Below are positions 7,917 to 16,481 of a DNA stretch of 64,000 nt, one piece after another. A program made the position numbers and the translations under genes. The number at the start of each line of letters is the position of its first letter. Within the stretch, counting starts at the first letter, position 1. The DNA lies in the NCBI GenBank assembly GCA_046296195.1, contig JBKBLR010000005.1, forward strand, positions 66,431-130,430. The letters are read 5' to 3'. Source of the stretch: Amphiplicatus sp046296195. GTDB lineage: Bacteria; Pseudomonadota; Alphaproteobacteria; Caulobacterales; Parvularculaceae. The notes under the pieces were generated by a model. That model ran no database searches, was not told the origin of the DNA, and saw nothing but the letters and a program-made list of their open reading frames with translations.

Positions 7917-8795
7917 TCATTCGGCCGCGTCTCTGACAAGGGAAAGATCATAGGAACGCCCAAGCACAAGCAATTCCTCGAGACCGAGCAGCCCATTGAT
8001 CTCGTCAAAGGTCAGCATGCGCTGCATGTAATTGCTGGATGAGCCGTCACGCAAAAGGGTGGCGAAAAATTCCTGCGCCATAAAGGCAGACGCGCGGGCG
8101 AGCGCACCTGGCGCAATTACCAGCCTATATCCGATCGCTGCAAGCTGATCTACTGATAGGATCGGTGTTCTTCCGCCCTCAACCATATTCGCGACAAGCG
8201 GAATGCGGTGCGCAAAGCGTTTACCTGCAAGAGCGAGTTCTTCCTCACTTCTCAGCGCCTCGATGAAGAGCACGTCTGCGCCAACCTCGATGAACGCCTC
8301 TGCGCGATCAAAGGCCGCGTCCACTCCCTCAACGCTAACCGCATCGGTCCGCGCTATGATAAGAAACTCAGTGTTGCGCCGCGCATCGAGCGCGGCGGCG
8401 ATCTTTCCACACATTTCGGCGGGCGGCACAAGCGCCTTACCGGCCAAATGCCCACACCGTTTCGGCATTGCCTGATCTTCGAGCTGGATCGCGGCGGCGC
8501 CGGCGTTCTCAATCGCCCGCACCGCTCTCTGCACATTGAGCGCGTTGCCGAAACCGGTGTCGGCGTCGACGATCAGCGGCGTCTCCACCCGGTCGGTGAT
8601 GCGCTGTGCGGCGTCGACGACCCGCGTCAGGTCGAGAAAGCCGAGATCGGGCCGTCCGAGCTGGGTGTAGGCGAGCGCCGCGCCAGAAAGGTAAAGCGCC
8701 CGAGCGCCGGCTCGGGCCGCGATCAGCCCCGACAGGGCGTCAAAAACGCCGGGCGCCAGGATCGCTTGCCCTGACGGCAGGTCCAGTCGTTTCAT
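7917..8795 (-). CDS. Isocitrate lyase/PEP mutase family C-C lyase
   Basis: A 292-residue TIM-barrel protein of the isocitrate lyase/PEP mutase superfamily. It has the Mg-binding DADTGFG (77-83), QLEDQ (105-109) and the lyase signature KRCGH (112-116) with the catalytic Cys114. Keeping KRCGH argues for a retro-aldol (Claisen-type) lyase such as 2-methylisocitrate or 2,3-dimethylmalate lyase rather than a phosphomutase. No methylcitrate synthase is nearby, so the propionate cycle is unlikely. The start has GGAGGCGAGGG upstream; an upstream ATG at 8840 would lie inside the operator. It is controlled from the shared operator at 8828-8841 and probably cleaves the product of the LeuCD-like hydratase (19.4-21.2 kb). 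Confidence 0.85.
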   Translation of the reverse strand: MKRLDLPSGQAILAPGVFDALSGLIAARAGARALYLSGAALAYTQLGRPDLGFLDLTRVVDAAQRITDRVETPLIVDADTGFGNALNVQRAVRAIENAGAAAIQLEDQAMPKRCGHLAGKALVPPAEMCGKIAAALDARRNTEFLIIARTDAVSVEGVDAAFDRAEAFIEVGADVLFIEALRSEEELALAGKRFAHRIPLVANMVEGGRTPILSVDQLAAIGYRLVIAPGALARASAFMAQEFFATLLRDGSSSNYMQRMLTFDEINGLLGLEELLVLGRSYDLSLVRDAAE

Positions 8796-8827
8796 CCCTC
8801 GCCTCCGGCGGCGCTCTATTGGACGAA

Positions 8828-8841
8828 AATGATATATCATT
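8828..8841. promoter_or_regulatory. Operator 1 of 8, AATGATATATCATT, perfect palindrome
   Basis: A perfect 14-bp palindrome in the 104-bp divergent region between the lyase gene (start 8795, minus) and the YciI-like gene (start 8900, plus), so it can control both. The same element recurs at seven other promoters in this window. The proposed binder is the GntR/UTRA regulator at 21335-22156. Confidence 0.75.
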
Positions 8842-8899
8842 ATAGGCTTGAGGCAAGATATCGCCGACGCCTTCCTGCAGCCGACCGGAGGTCGATCTG

Positions 8900-9280
8900 A
8901 TGACGCCGCCGCGCCCGAAAAACGTCCCCCGGCTTCCTGAGGCCGCTTACGCCTTCTGGTGCGCGGACGGCCCGTCGGCGGCGACCGTGCGCGTCGCGGC
9001 GCTGGCCGGCCACCTTGCGCATATAGAACGCCATCATGACCGCTATCTGATCGCAGGGCCGATGCGCCGCGATCCGTCGCCGGAAATCTGCGGAAGCTTT
9101 TTCATCGTCACCGCCGAGAGCGAGACGGCGGCGCGCGATCTCATCGCGGGCGATCCCTATGTCAGCCAGGGGGCGTTCGCCTCCATCGACTGCTGCAAGC
9201 TGACGCCGGCGGCCGGCCGATGGATGGGCGGCGTGATCTGGGAATCCGCCGACGAATTGATGAGCTACGCACGCGGATGA
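8900..9280 (+). CDS. YciI-like protein
   Basis: A 126-residue protein with the dimeric alpha/beta-barrel (ferredoxin-like) pattern of YciI: RVAALAGHLAHIERHHDRYLIAGPM, where the first His is the usual conserved one, then SFFIVTAESETAARDLIAGDPYV. YciI-type proteins often act as small lyases, isomerases or dehalogenases in catabolic operons; the role here is unknown. GGAGG sits 8 bases before the ATG. It is the first gene of a six-gene operon (8900-15284), and its TGA overlaps an ATG of the next frame. Confidence 0.8.
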   Translation: MTPPRPKNVPRLPEAAYAFWCADGPSAATVRVAALAGHLAHIERHHDRYLIAGPMRRDPSPEICGSFFIVTAESETAARDLIAGDPYVSQGAFASIDCCKLTPAAGRWMGGVIWESADELMSYARG

Positions 9281-9291
9281 GGCCTGACACC

Positions 9292-10887
9292 ATGACCGTG
9301 GCCAAATCCCATCTTCAGTCAGACTACCTTGCGGAAATCCTCCGAAGGCGGATTGGCGATGCGCATGTTCGCGACGACGGCGAAACGCTCGACCTCTTCT
9401 CGCACGACATTTACGGCCGCGCCGGCGTATGGCCCGCTCTTATCGCCGCGCCAGCCTCGACGATCGAACTCGCCGATACGGTCAGAATCGCCACGGGGGC
9501 GGGCCGCAGCGTGATCGCGCGCGGGGGCGGCATGTCCTACACGGGCGGTTATCTGCCGACAGAACACGGGGCCGTCGTCATCGACATGCGGCGCATGAAC
9601 CGCATCATCGACATCAATGAAACCGACATGACGGTCACGCTCGAAACCGGGGCGACGTGGAGCGATCTTCATGCTGCGCTCTCGGCGAAGGGCTTGCGCA
9701 CGCCGTTCTGGGGGCCGCTGTCGGGTGTTTCGTCGACCATCGGCGGCGGCCTTTCGCAGAACAACGCCTTTTTCGGCGCCGGCGTCCATGGGCCGGCGAG
9801 CGACAGCGTCGTCGCGCTCGCCGTCGTGCTGACCGACGGATCAATCCTCAGAACGGGCTCGGCGTCGACGCAAGGGGCGACGCCCTTTTTCCGCCACTAC
9901 GGGCCCGATCTCACGGGTCTTTTTCTGGGTGACGCCGGCGCGCTCGGGCTGAAGGCCGAGGCGACGCTGCGGCTGATCGAGAAGCCGGGGGCGGAAGGCT
10001 ACGCCTCGTTCGCGTTCAAATCGCGTGAGGCCTGCGCCGCGGCGATGTCGGCGCTAGCCCGCGCCGGGATTGGCGCGGAGGTTTTTGCATTCGACCCAAA
10101 CCTTCAGCGCATCCGGATGAAGCGGGCGAGCCTCGCTGCTGACGTCAAGGCGCTCGCCGGGGTCGTAAAAGGCCAGAAGAACCTTCTCGCGGGCGTCCGC
10201 GAGGCGGCGAAGATCGCGATCGCGGGACGCGATATCGTCGAGGACGACGATTACTCCGTACACCTCGCCGTCGAAGGCCGCGCCGAGGCGGGCGTAGCGG
10301 CCGATCTCGCCGCCGCGCGCCGGATCGCGGCGGAAGCAGGCGGACGCGAGATCGAGAACACCATTCCCAAAGTCGTCCGCGCGACGCCTTTCACACCGCT
10401 CAACGCCATCATCGGCCCGGACGGCGAACGATGGGCGCCCGTGCACGGGATCGTGCCGCATTCGAAAGCGGCGACGGTCTGGCGGGAAATCGACGACTAT
10501 TTCGCCAGCCTCAAGGCGGACTTCGACCGCGAGGGCGTTTTCACAGGCTATCTTCTGACCACGCTGTCGACCAACGGCTTCCTGATTGAGCCGGTCTTCT
10601 ACTGGCCTTCCGCGCTCGACGCCTTGCACCGCGAAACGGTCGAAGCCTCCATGATCGCCCGCGTCAAGGCGTACTCTGAAAATCCGGCCGCGACGACGCT
10701 TGTCGCCAAAGCGCGCCGGCGCGTCGCCGAAATTTTCCTCGCCCATGGCGCGGCGCATTTCCAGATCGGCAAGACCTATCTCTACCGCGAGGGTCGATCG
10801 CCTGAAGCTTGGGCGCTGCTCGACTCGCTGAAATCCGCGCTTGATCCGCATCGCCGCCTCAACCCGGGCGCGCTTGGCCTTACCTGA
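9292..10887 (+). CDS. FAD-linked oxidase (VAO/PCMH family, GlcD-like)
   Basis: A 531-residue flavoprotein. Residues about 40-220 form the FAD-binding PCMH domain (PASTIELADTVRIATGAGRS, then RGGGMSYTGGYLP and GGGLSQNNAFFG); the rest is an FAD-linked oxidase cap ending DPHRRLNPGALGL. Relatives include glycolate/D-lactate oxidases and 4-cresol/vanillyl-alcohol-type oxidases, which oxidise a carbon-hydroxyl or benzylic-type carbon. The start at 9292 is preferred because TGAGG lies 9 bases upstream; an ATG at 9277 overlapping the YciI stop has no ribosome site. It is second in the operon; the substrate is unknown. Confidence 0.85.
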   Translation: MTVAKSHLQSDYLAEILRRRIGDAHVRDDGETLDLFSHDIYGRAGVWPALIAAPASTIELADTVRIATGAGRSVIARGGGMSYTGGYLPTEHGAVVIDMRRMNRIIDINETDMTVTLETGATWSDLHAALSAKGLRTPFWGPLSGVSSTIGGGLSQNNAFFGAGVHGPASDSVVALAVVLTDGSILRTGSASTQGATPFFRHYGPDLTGLFLGDAGALGLKAEATLRLIEKPGAEGYASFAFKSREACAAAMSALARAGIGAEVFAFDPNLQRIRMKRASLAADVKALAGVVKGQKNLLAGVREAAKIAIAGRDIVEDDDYSVHLAVEGRAEAGVAADLAAARRIAAEAGGREIENTIPKVVRATPFTPLNAIIGPDGERWAPVHGIVPHSKAATVWREIDDYFASLKADFDREGVFTGYLLTTLSTNGFLIEPVFYWPSALDALHRETVEASMIARVKAYSENPAATTLVAKARRRVAEIFLAHGAAHFQIGKTYLYREGRSPEAWALLDSLKSALDPHRRLNPGALGLT

Positions 10888-10906
10888 CCGACGGGAGAAA
10901 GCACCC

Positions 10907-11791
10907 ATGAAACTCCTACGCGCCGCCACTCTCGCCGTTCCCGACGCCGCCGCCACCACGCAGCGCTATTGCGACTGGTTCGACTATGCGGTCGTCGAGC
11001 GCGGCGTGCTCGACGACGAACTCGCGCAGAGCTGGGGGGCGCCCGCCAACGCCGGCAGACCCTATACGGTGCTGGAGCCCTCCTCGCGCGCCGATCTCTA
11101 CCTCAGGATTGTCGAAGGAGACCGCGCGCCCGGCTACAAGCCGCTCAGGACCTATGGCTGGGCGGCGATAGAAATCTGCGTACAGGACGTGCTCGCCGCC
11201 AATGCACGCATCATGGAATCGCCCTTCGAGATCATCGGGCCGCCGCGCGAGATTGAAGGACTTCCTGCCATCTATCCGATGCAGGTCGAAGGGCCGGACG
11301 GCGAAATCATCTATTTGACGCAGATCAGGAGCGACCTGCCGGCCTATGACCTGCCGCGCGCCGCGACGCCGATCGACAAGCTGTTCATCTGCGTGCTCGC
11401 CTGTTCCGACATGCGTGGCAGCATCAAATGGTTCGAAAACACCGTCGGGCTCAGCTTCGGGCGCGAGATGGAGATCGTCTATACGATGCTCGCAAAAGCG
11501 TTCGGGACGCCGATGGACAAGCTCTATACGATCTCGACGATGGTTCATGAGCGAGACGTCTTTCTCGAACTCGACCAGTACCCGCCGGAGGCGACCCCGC
11601 GCCCGACCGTCGCCGGCCAGCTGCCGCCCGCTGTCGCGATGGTGACGCTGAAGGTTCCCGATTTCGGCCGCGTGCGCGGCGACTGGATCACGCCGCCCAA
11701 ACGCCGTGACGGGCCCGTTTACAAAGGCGGCCGCGCCGGCACCCTGCGCGCCCCGGACGGCGCGCTCGTAGAAATCGTCGAGAAGGTTTGA
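10907..11791 (+). CDS. VOC-family protein (glyoxalase/dioxygenase fold), two-domain
   Basis: A 294-residue cytoplasmic protein with two vicinal-oxygen-chelate modules: residues about 1-140 (RAATLAVPDAAATTQRYCDWF, ending QVEGPDGEIIYLTQ) and about 155-290 (LFICVLACSDMRGSIKWFENTVGLSF, ending APDGALVEIVEKV). VOC proteins use a metal to act on glyoxals or to open rings (extradiol dioxygenases). I cannot identify a full His/His/Glu triad by eye, so the chemistry is open. GGGAGA precedes the start. Its TGA overlaps the ATG of the next gene by one base. Confidence 0.78.
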   Translation: MKLLRAATLAVPDAAATTQRYCDWFDYAVVERGVLDDELAQSWGAPANAGRPYTVLEPSSRADLYLRIVEGDRAPGYKPLRTYGWAAIEICVQDVLAANARIMESPFEIIGPPREIEGLPAIYPMQVEGPDGEIIYLTQIRSDLPAYDLPRAATPIDKLFICVLACSDMRGSIKWFENTVGLSFGREMEIVYTMLAKAFGTPMDKLYTISTMVHERDVFLELDQYPPEATPRPTVAGQLPPAVAMVTLKVPDFGRVRGDWITPPKRRDGPVYKGGRAGTLRAPDGALVEIVEKV

Positions 11792-12801
11792 TGTCCCGGA
11801 TGCGCCGAATCGTTCTGGCGCGCCCGCTCGCCGCGGCCCCGGTCGCGGCGGACTTCAGGCTTGAGGAGACGACCCTGCCCGAGCCGTCCGAGGGCGAGCT
11901 GCTCGCGCGTACGCTGTACCTGTCGCTCGATCCTTATGTCGGTTCGGTGCTGCGGGGCCGCCATCTTGGCGATCATCAACCACAGCCGGGCGATCTCGTT
12001 CCGGGCCGCGGCATCGGCGAAGTGATCGCGTCGCGCGCTACCGGCTTTGAGGCAGGGGACATCGTTCGCGGCGAATTCGGATGGCGCGATCACGCCATCC
12101 TGCCCGCGGCAGCCGCGCAGAAGATCACTCCCGAAGACGCGCCCTTGTCGGCGCAGCTCGGCGTCGCCGGCATGCCGGGGCTCACCGCCTATGCCGGCAT
12201 CAAGCATCTCGCCAAAGTCAGCGGCGGCGAACATGTGCTCGTCTCCTCTGCGGCCGGCGCGGTGGGCGGCGCCGCCGGGCAGATCGCGCGCATTCTCGGC
12301 GCGGCGCGCGTCGTCGGGATCGCCGGATCCCCCTCCAAATGCGCGGTCGTCACTGGCGATTATGGCTTCGACACCTGCGTCAACTATCGCAACGCCGGCT
12401 GGAAGGACGCGCTGAAGGACGCGCTGCCGCGCGGCGCCGACGTTTATTTCGACAATGTCGGCGGCGAACTTCTGATGACCGCCCTTCTCAATCTCGCCAA
12501 TTACGGGCGCGTCGTGTTTTGCGGCCTCGCCTCGCAATATCACACTGACGAGCGCCCCGCCGGCCCCAATCCCGGGCTTTACATCGCTAAGCGCGCGCAG
12601 CTTTATGGACTTGTCGTCTATGATTTCGAGCATGAGCAGGTCGCCTTCACTCGGCTCGCCGGCGGCTGGATCCGCGAAGGCAGGCTGGCCGTGACAGAAG
12701 ATCGCGTAGAGGGTCTCGAAAACGCGCCGGGGCTTTTTGAAAAGCTGATGCGGGGCGAGAATGTCGGCAAAGCGATCGTCCGTGTCGGCGACAAGGCTTG
12801 A
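11791..12801 (+). CDS. NADP-dependent medium-chain oxidoreductase (CurA/LTB4 dehydrogenase type)
   Basis: A 336-residue zinc-free medium-chain dehydrogenase/reductase. It has the class-specific LYLSLDPYVGSVLRGRH, VPGRGIGEVIAS, the nucleotide-binding VSSAAGAVGGAAGQIARILGA and DVYFDNVGGELL. Known members (leukotriene B4 12-hydroxydehydrogenase, curcumin reductase CurA, YncB) reduce the C=C bond of enones with NADPH. That fits reduction of a conjugated double bond in the pathway. It starts by one-base overlap (TGATG) with the VOC gene, with GAGAAGG upstream. Confidence 0.88.
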   Translation: MSRMRRIVLARPLAAAPVAADFRLEETTLPEPSEGELLARTLYLSLDPYVGSVLRGRHLGDHQPQPGDLVPGRGIGEVIASRATGFEAGDIVRGEFGWRDHAILPAAAAQKITPEDAPLSAQLGVAGMPGLTAYAGIKHLAKVSGGEHVLVSSAAGAVGGAAGQIARILGAARVVGIAGSPSKCAVVTGDYGFDTCVNYRNAGWKDALKDALPRGADVYFDNVGGELLMTALLNLANYGRVVFCGLASQYHTDERPAGPNPGLYIAKRAQLYGLVVYDFEHEQVAFTRLAGGWIREGRLAVTEDRVEGLENAPGLFEKLMRGENVGKAIVRVGDKA

Positions 12802-12817
12802 GCAGGAAGAGAACGCC

Positions 12818-14242
12818 ATGACGGAGGGGACGAGGCTCAGCGCCAGGAACCCGCGGACAGGCGAGGCCGATTTCGACTTCGTCAGCCCTTCACCCGCAGC
12901 GCTCGCCGCGACGGCCACGGCGTTGCGCGACGGACAGCGGCGCTGGCGCGCGATGACAGTCGAGCGCCGGTCTGAATTTCTCGGCCTTTGGCGCGACGAG
13001 GTCGCGCGCCGGCGTGAGCCGCTGTTCGAGGCGCTTTCAGCCGACACCGGTCGGCGCGCGATCGCGCGACAGGAGATCGACGCCTTTCTCCAGATGATCG
13101 ACCGCTGGCGCAAGGAAGCGCCCGCACTGCTCGCGGCGAGCGAGGCGCCGTCGCGGGTCTTCCCGCACATCACGATCCGCGCAGAAGCAGAGCCCTATCC
13201 GCTGGTCGCCGCGATCAGCCCCTGGAACTTTCCGCTGCTGCTCGCCTTCATCGACGCCATTCCGGCGCTGCTCGCGGGCGCGGCGGTGTTCGTGAAGCCG
13301 AGCGAAGTGACGCCGCGTTTCGTCGGGCCGCTGAATGAGACGATCGCCGCCGTGCCCGAACTGTCGAGCGTCCTTGCCGTCGCGGCCGGCGACGGCGCGG
13401 CCGGCGCCGCGCTCATTTCCCTTGTCGACGCCGTCGCTTTCACTGGCAGCGTCGCCACTGGACGGAAAGTGGCGGAGGCTTGCGCGAAAGCCTTCATACC
13501 TGCTTTTCTTGAGCTCGGCGGCAAGGACCCCGCAATCGTGCTAGACGGCGCGGACGTCGAACGGGCCGCGACGGCGATCCTGCGCGCCTCGGTCGTCTCG
13601 ACGGGCCAAGCCTGCCAGTCGATCGAACGGGTCTATGTCGCCAGAACAATCTTTGAGCCCTTTCTCGCCCGCCTTGTCGAGAAGGCGGTGGCGACACGGC
13701 TCGCCGTCGAGCCGGGCGGCGTGCTCGGCCCCCTCATCTTTGAGCGGCAGGCGCAGATCATCGCCGATCATCTGACCGAGGCCGTCGCCAAAGGAGCTGT
13801 TATTCATTGCGGCGGATCAATCGAGCGGCATGGCGGCGGCTACTGGATCGGGCCGACCGTCATCACAGACGTCACGCATGAAATGAAGGTGATGACCGAG
13901 GAAACTTTCGGGCCTGTCATTCCGGTCATGCCCTTTGAGACGGTCGAAGACGCGGTGCGTCTCGCCAATGACACGATCTACGGCCTTTCCGCCGCCGTCT
14001 TCGCCGGCAGTGAGAATGAGGCGCTCGCCGTCGCGCGACGCCTCGAAGCCGGCGGCGTCTCGATCAATGACGCAGGCCTGACAACGATGGTGTTCGAAGC
14101 GCAGAAAAGCGGCTTCAAACTGTCCGGCATTGGCCCCTCGCGCATGGGCGCGTCAGGCCTTACGCGCTTCCTGCGCCACAAGGCGATCTACATCAATCGC
14201 GGACCTGCGCTTCCCATCGTCGCTTTCGCGGAAACGGACTGA
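12818..14242 (+). CDS. NAD(P)-dependent aldehyde dehydrogenase
   Basis: A 474-residue aldehyde dehydrogenase. The cofactor segment AAISPWNFPLLLAF, the general base Glu232 in FLELGGKDPA and the nucleophile Cys266 in STGQACQSIE are all present. It oxidises an aldehyde to a carboxylate in the cytoplasm. It resembles the succinate-semialdehyde/benzaldehyde branch, but the substrate cannot be assigned. AGGAAGAG lies 6 bases before the ATG. It is the fifth gene of the 8900-15284 operon and probably acts after the FAD-linked oxidase in a CH-OH to CHO to COOH sequence (inference). Confidence 0.88.
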   Translation: MTEGTRLSARNPRTGEADFDFVSPSPAALAATATALRDGQRRWRAMTVERRSEFLGLWRDEVARRREPLFEALSADTGRRAIARQEIDAFLQMIDRWRKEAPALLAASEAPSRVFPHITIRAEAEPYPLVAAISPWNFPLLLAFIDAIPALLAGAAVFVKPSEVTPRFVGPLNETIAAVPELSSVLAVAAGDGAAGAALISLVDAVAFTGSVATGRKVAEACAKAFIPAFLELGGKDPAIVLDGADVERAATAILRASVVSTGQACQSIERVYVARTIFEPFLARLVEKAVATRLAVEPGGVLGPLIFERQAQIIADHLTEAVAKGAVIHCGGSIERHGGGYWIGPTVITDVTHEMKVMTEETFGPVIPVMPFETVEDAVRLANDTIYGLSAAVFAGSENEALAVARRLEAGGVSINDAGLTTMVFEAQKSGFKLSGIGPSRMGASGLTRFLRHKAIYINRGPALPIVAFAETD

Positions 14243-14252
14243 GCATCGCCTG

Positions 14253-15284
14253 ATGGTCCTTCGCGCGATCGCCTGTTTGATCTTCATGTTCGTCGCCGCG
14301 CCGGCGACGGCGCAGCAGCCGCGCTTTCATGACGTTGACGGCGGCTGGCACGAGGCCTGGATCGGCGTGTCGGACCTCGCCCGAATGCGATCCTATTTCG
14401 AAGTTGTCGCCGGCTGGCGCGTCGTCGCAAAGGGTCGGATTGCGAATTCGACTCTGCGCTTCATCGCACCCGAAGCGACCGGCGGTCGCTTCCTCGTGAT
14501 GGCGCCGCCGGATTACCCTCAGGGATGGGTGCGTCTGATCGCGATCGACGGCGGCTACCGGGCGATCATCCGGCGCCACGCGCAGGCCTGGGACACGGGC
14601 GCGATCTTCTCGCTGATGGTGCGCACCGCCGACCTTGAACGCAACCTTAAGGACGCCGAGCGGCTTGGCTGGACCGCCTATAACGTCCCCTATCATTTCG
14701 GTTTCGGCGATCTGAAGCTCGCCAACACCGTGATGCGCGGTCCCGACGGCGTCGCTGTCGCCGCCTATGAATGGATCGCGCCGAAGCGGGACGACGTTCG
14801 GGCCGGGGCTCTATCTAAAGCGTTCAATTCGATGCAGATTGTCGCCGATCTCGATCGCAGCGTCGCCTACTACGAAACGCTCGGCTTCCGGATCATTCAG
14901 CGCGGTCGCTTCGTCGATGCCGATGAAAAGGCGACCAATTTCGGCCTGCCGGTCAATTTAGCCACGACGATCTCACGCAATTACGCGATCATGATTCCGG
15001 AAAAGGGCGACGAGGAAGCAGGCCGCGTCGAGCTGATGCAGTTCGAGGGGCTGAGGGGTCGCGATCTTTCCGCGGAGGCGCGTCTCGACGGGCTTGGCAT
15101 TGCGACGCTGCTGTTTCCGGTCAGCGACCTCGGCGCCATCGAACGCCGCCTTGAGAAAGCCGGCGCGAGAATCATCCGTTCCCGAACGATCATCGATCTT
15201 CGACCCTTCGGCCGCGCAGAGGCGACGACGGCGGCGGCGCCGGAAGGCGCTCTGCTGACCTTTTTCGAACCGCTTCCCCGTTGA
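14253..15284 (+). CDS. Exported two-domain VOC-family protein
   Basis: A 343-residue protein with a Sec signal peptide (residues 1-20, cleavage near ATA-QQ). It is followed by two VOC modules: residues about 30-170 (WHEAWIGVSDLARMRSYFEVVAGW) and 185-343 (FNSMQIVADLDRSVAYYETLGFRI). Export of a VOC protein is unusual; most are cytosolic. It suggests that part of the substrate is processed in the periplasm. It is last in the operon, starting 10 bases after the dehydrogenase stop, and ends 3 bases from a convergent gene. Confidence 0.78.
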   Translation: MVLRAIACLIFMFVAAPATAQQPRFHDVDGGWHEAWIGVSDLARMRSYFEVVAGWRVVAKGRIANSTLRFIAPEATGGRFLVMAPPDYPQGWVRLIAIDGGYRAIIRRHAQAWDTGAIFSLMVRTADLERNLKDAERLGWTAYNVPYHFGFGDLKLANTVMRGPDGVAVAAYEWIAPKRDDVRAGALSKAFNSMQIVADLDRSVAYYETLGFRIIQRGRFVDADEKATNFGLPVNLATTISRNYAIMIPEKGDEEAGRVELMQFEGLRGRDLSAEARLDGLGIATLLFPVSDLGAIERRLEKAGARIIRSRTIIDLRPFGRAEATTAAAPEGALLTFFEPLPR

Positions 15285-15287
15285 CGA

Positions 15288-15695
15288 TCACTGCGGCGGC
15301 GGCAAGCCTTCGACTAGAAACACGTCGAACCGGCCCCAGTCGCCGTCGACCCGCGCCTTCTGAAGCTCCTTGTATTCCGGGCTGTTCCAGAAGGCGCGGC
15401 CCGCGGCCATTGAGGGCCACCGGCTGATGACGACGCTCTGGAATCCGGCCTCGCCTTCCAACGTTTCGAAATTGCGCCCGACGGCCAGATAGGCGCCGCC
15501 ATATTTCGCGTAGACCGGCGGCAGCTTGGCGACATAGCCCGCGGCGAACGCCTCGCGGTCCTTCACATCGCCGAGAACAACGAGATAGGCCGGCTTTTCA
15601 GGCGCGGACGCCGCGGCCGCGGTCATCTTCTGCGCCGACGCCAGCGCGCACGCCCCGAGCGCCATGCCCGCCAGAAGCGCAATCGCCGTTTTCAT
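15288..15695 (-). CDS. Exported DUF1330-family protein
   Basis: A 135-residue protein with an N-terminal signal (MKTAIALLAGMALGAC, possibly a lipobox with Cys16). A DUF1330 dimeric alpha/beta-barrel domain follows (AYLVVLGDVKDREAFAAGYV, VVISRWPSMAAGRAFWNSPEY). DUF1330 members are usually small cytosolic proteins of unknown function, common in catabolic clusters. GGGAGG lies upstream. It is divergent from the amidohydrolase operon and shares operator 2. A cytosolic paralogue lies at 43099-43395. Confidence 0.8.
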   Translation of the reverse strand: MKTAIALLAGMALGACALASAQKMTAAAASAPEKPAYLVVLGDVKDREAFAAGYVAKLPPVYAKYGGAYLAVGRNFETLEGEAGFQSVVISRWPSMAAGRAFWNSPEYKELQKARVDGDWGRFDVFLVEGLPPPQ

Positions 15696-15751
15696 CCCTT
15701 GCCTCCCTGAACGACGCCGTCCGACTTTGACGGAACGCCCAAAACGCGTCA

Positions 15752-15765
15752 AAAGATATATCATT
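15752..15765. promoter_or_regulatory. Operator 2 of 8, AAAGATATATCATT
   Basis: Matches the palindrome AATGATATATCATT at 13 of 14 positions. It sits in the 96-bp divergent region between the DUF1330 gene (start 15695) and the isochorismatase-like amidohydrolase gene (start 15792). Confidence 0.7.
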
Positions 15766-15791
15766 AAAACGGATGTCTAGGGGCGCCGCCG

Positions 15792-16481
15792 ATGACCCTT
15801 CGCTTCGAGCCGACCATGACCCGCTCTCCTAAGACGGCGCGCGAACTCTTTGAGGATGTGAAAGCGAACCCGGCGCGCGCGCGTTTCGGCTTCGGCGAGC
15901 GCTTAGCGATCGTCAATATCGACTTCCAGCAGGCCTATACCCGCCCCGACCTTTTCCCGAAAACCGCCTATGTCACCGACCCTGACCAGATCGCGTATGT
16001 GAATCGTATTTCGGCGTTGGCGCGTGCGAAGAGCATGCCTGTCATCTGGACACGCGTCGCCTACAAGCCGGACGCCGGCGATGCCGGCGTCTGGGGCACG
16101 CGGACCAACACGCCGGACAGCCTTCAGAACATTAAGTATGACTCGGATCGCCACAAGTTCGATCCGCGCTGCGAGATCGACGAGGCCGTGGACCTGCTTT
16201 ACACGAAGCGGATGGCGAGCGCGTTCTTTGAAACGCCGCTGGCGAGCTATCTCGTCTGGAAAAAGGTCGACACGGTGGTTGTCACCGGCGGTTCGACTTC
16301 GGGCTGCGTGCGCGCGACCGCGGTCGATTCGCTGAGCCACGGCTACCGGACCATCGTTCCGGAGGAATGTGTCGCTGACAAACACGAGAGCTACCATTAC
16401 GCCAATCTCACCGATCTTCAGCTAAAATATGCCGACGTCGTCGGCGTCGCCGAGGTCGTCGAATGGCTGCAACGGCGATGA
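15792..16481 (+). CDS. Isochorismatase-fold amidohydrolase (N-carbamoylsarcosine amidase/maleamate amidase type)
   Basis: A 229-residue cysteine hydrolase. The catalytic triad is visible: Asp44 (VNIDFQQAYT), Lys139 (LYTKRMASAFF) and Cys172 (GGSTSGCVRATAVDSLSHGY). The SGCVRATA form is that of N-carbamoylsarcosine amidase and maleamate amidohydrolase, which release ammonia from a carbamoyl or half-amide group. In this operon it precedes two PuuE/imidase-like hydrolases, so a half-amidase role after ring opening of a cyclic imide is the simplest reading (inference). AGGGGC is upstream. Its TGA overlaps the next ATG. Confidence 0.85.
   Translation: MTLRFEPTMTRSPKTARELFEDVKANPARARFGFGERLAIVNIDFQQAYTRPDLFPKTAYVTDPDQIAYVNRISALARAKSMPVIWTRVAYKPDAGDAGVWGTRTNTPDSLQNIKYDSDRHKFDPRCEIDEAVDLLYTKRMASAFFETPLASYLVWKKVDTVVVTGGSTSGCVRATAVDSLSHGYRTIVPEECVADKHESYHYANLTDLQLKYADVVGVAEVVEWLQRR

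Noticed and set aside
10054..10959. A 301-codon minus-strand open frame opposite the FAD-linked oxidase
   Set aside because: Its sequence is Arg-rich and featureless, while the plus-strand frame has PCMH motifs.
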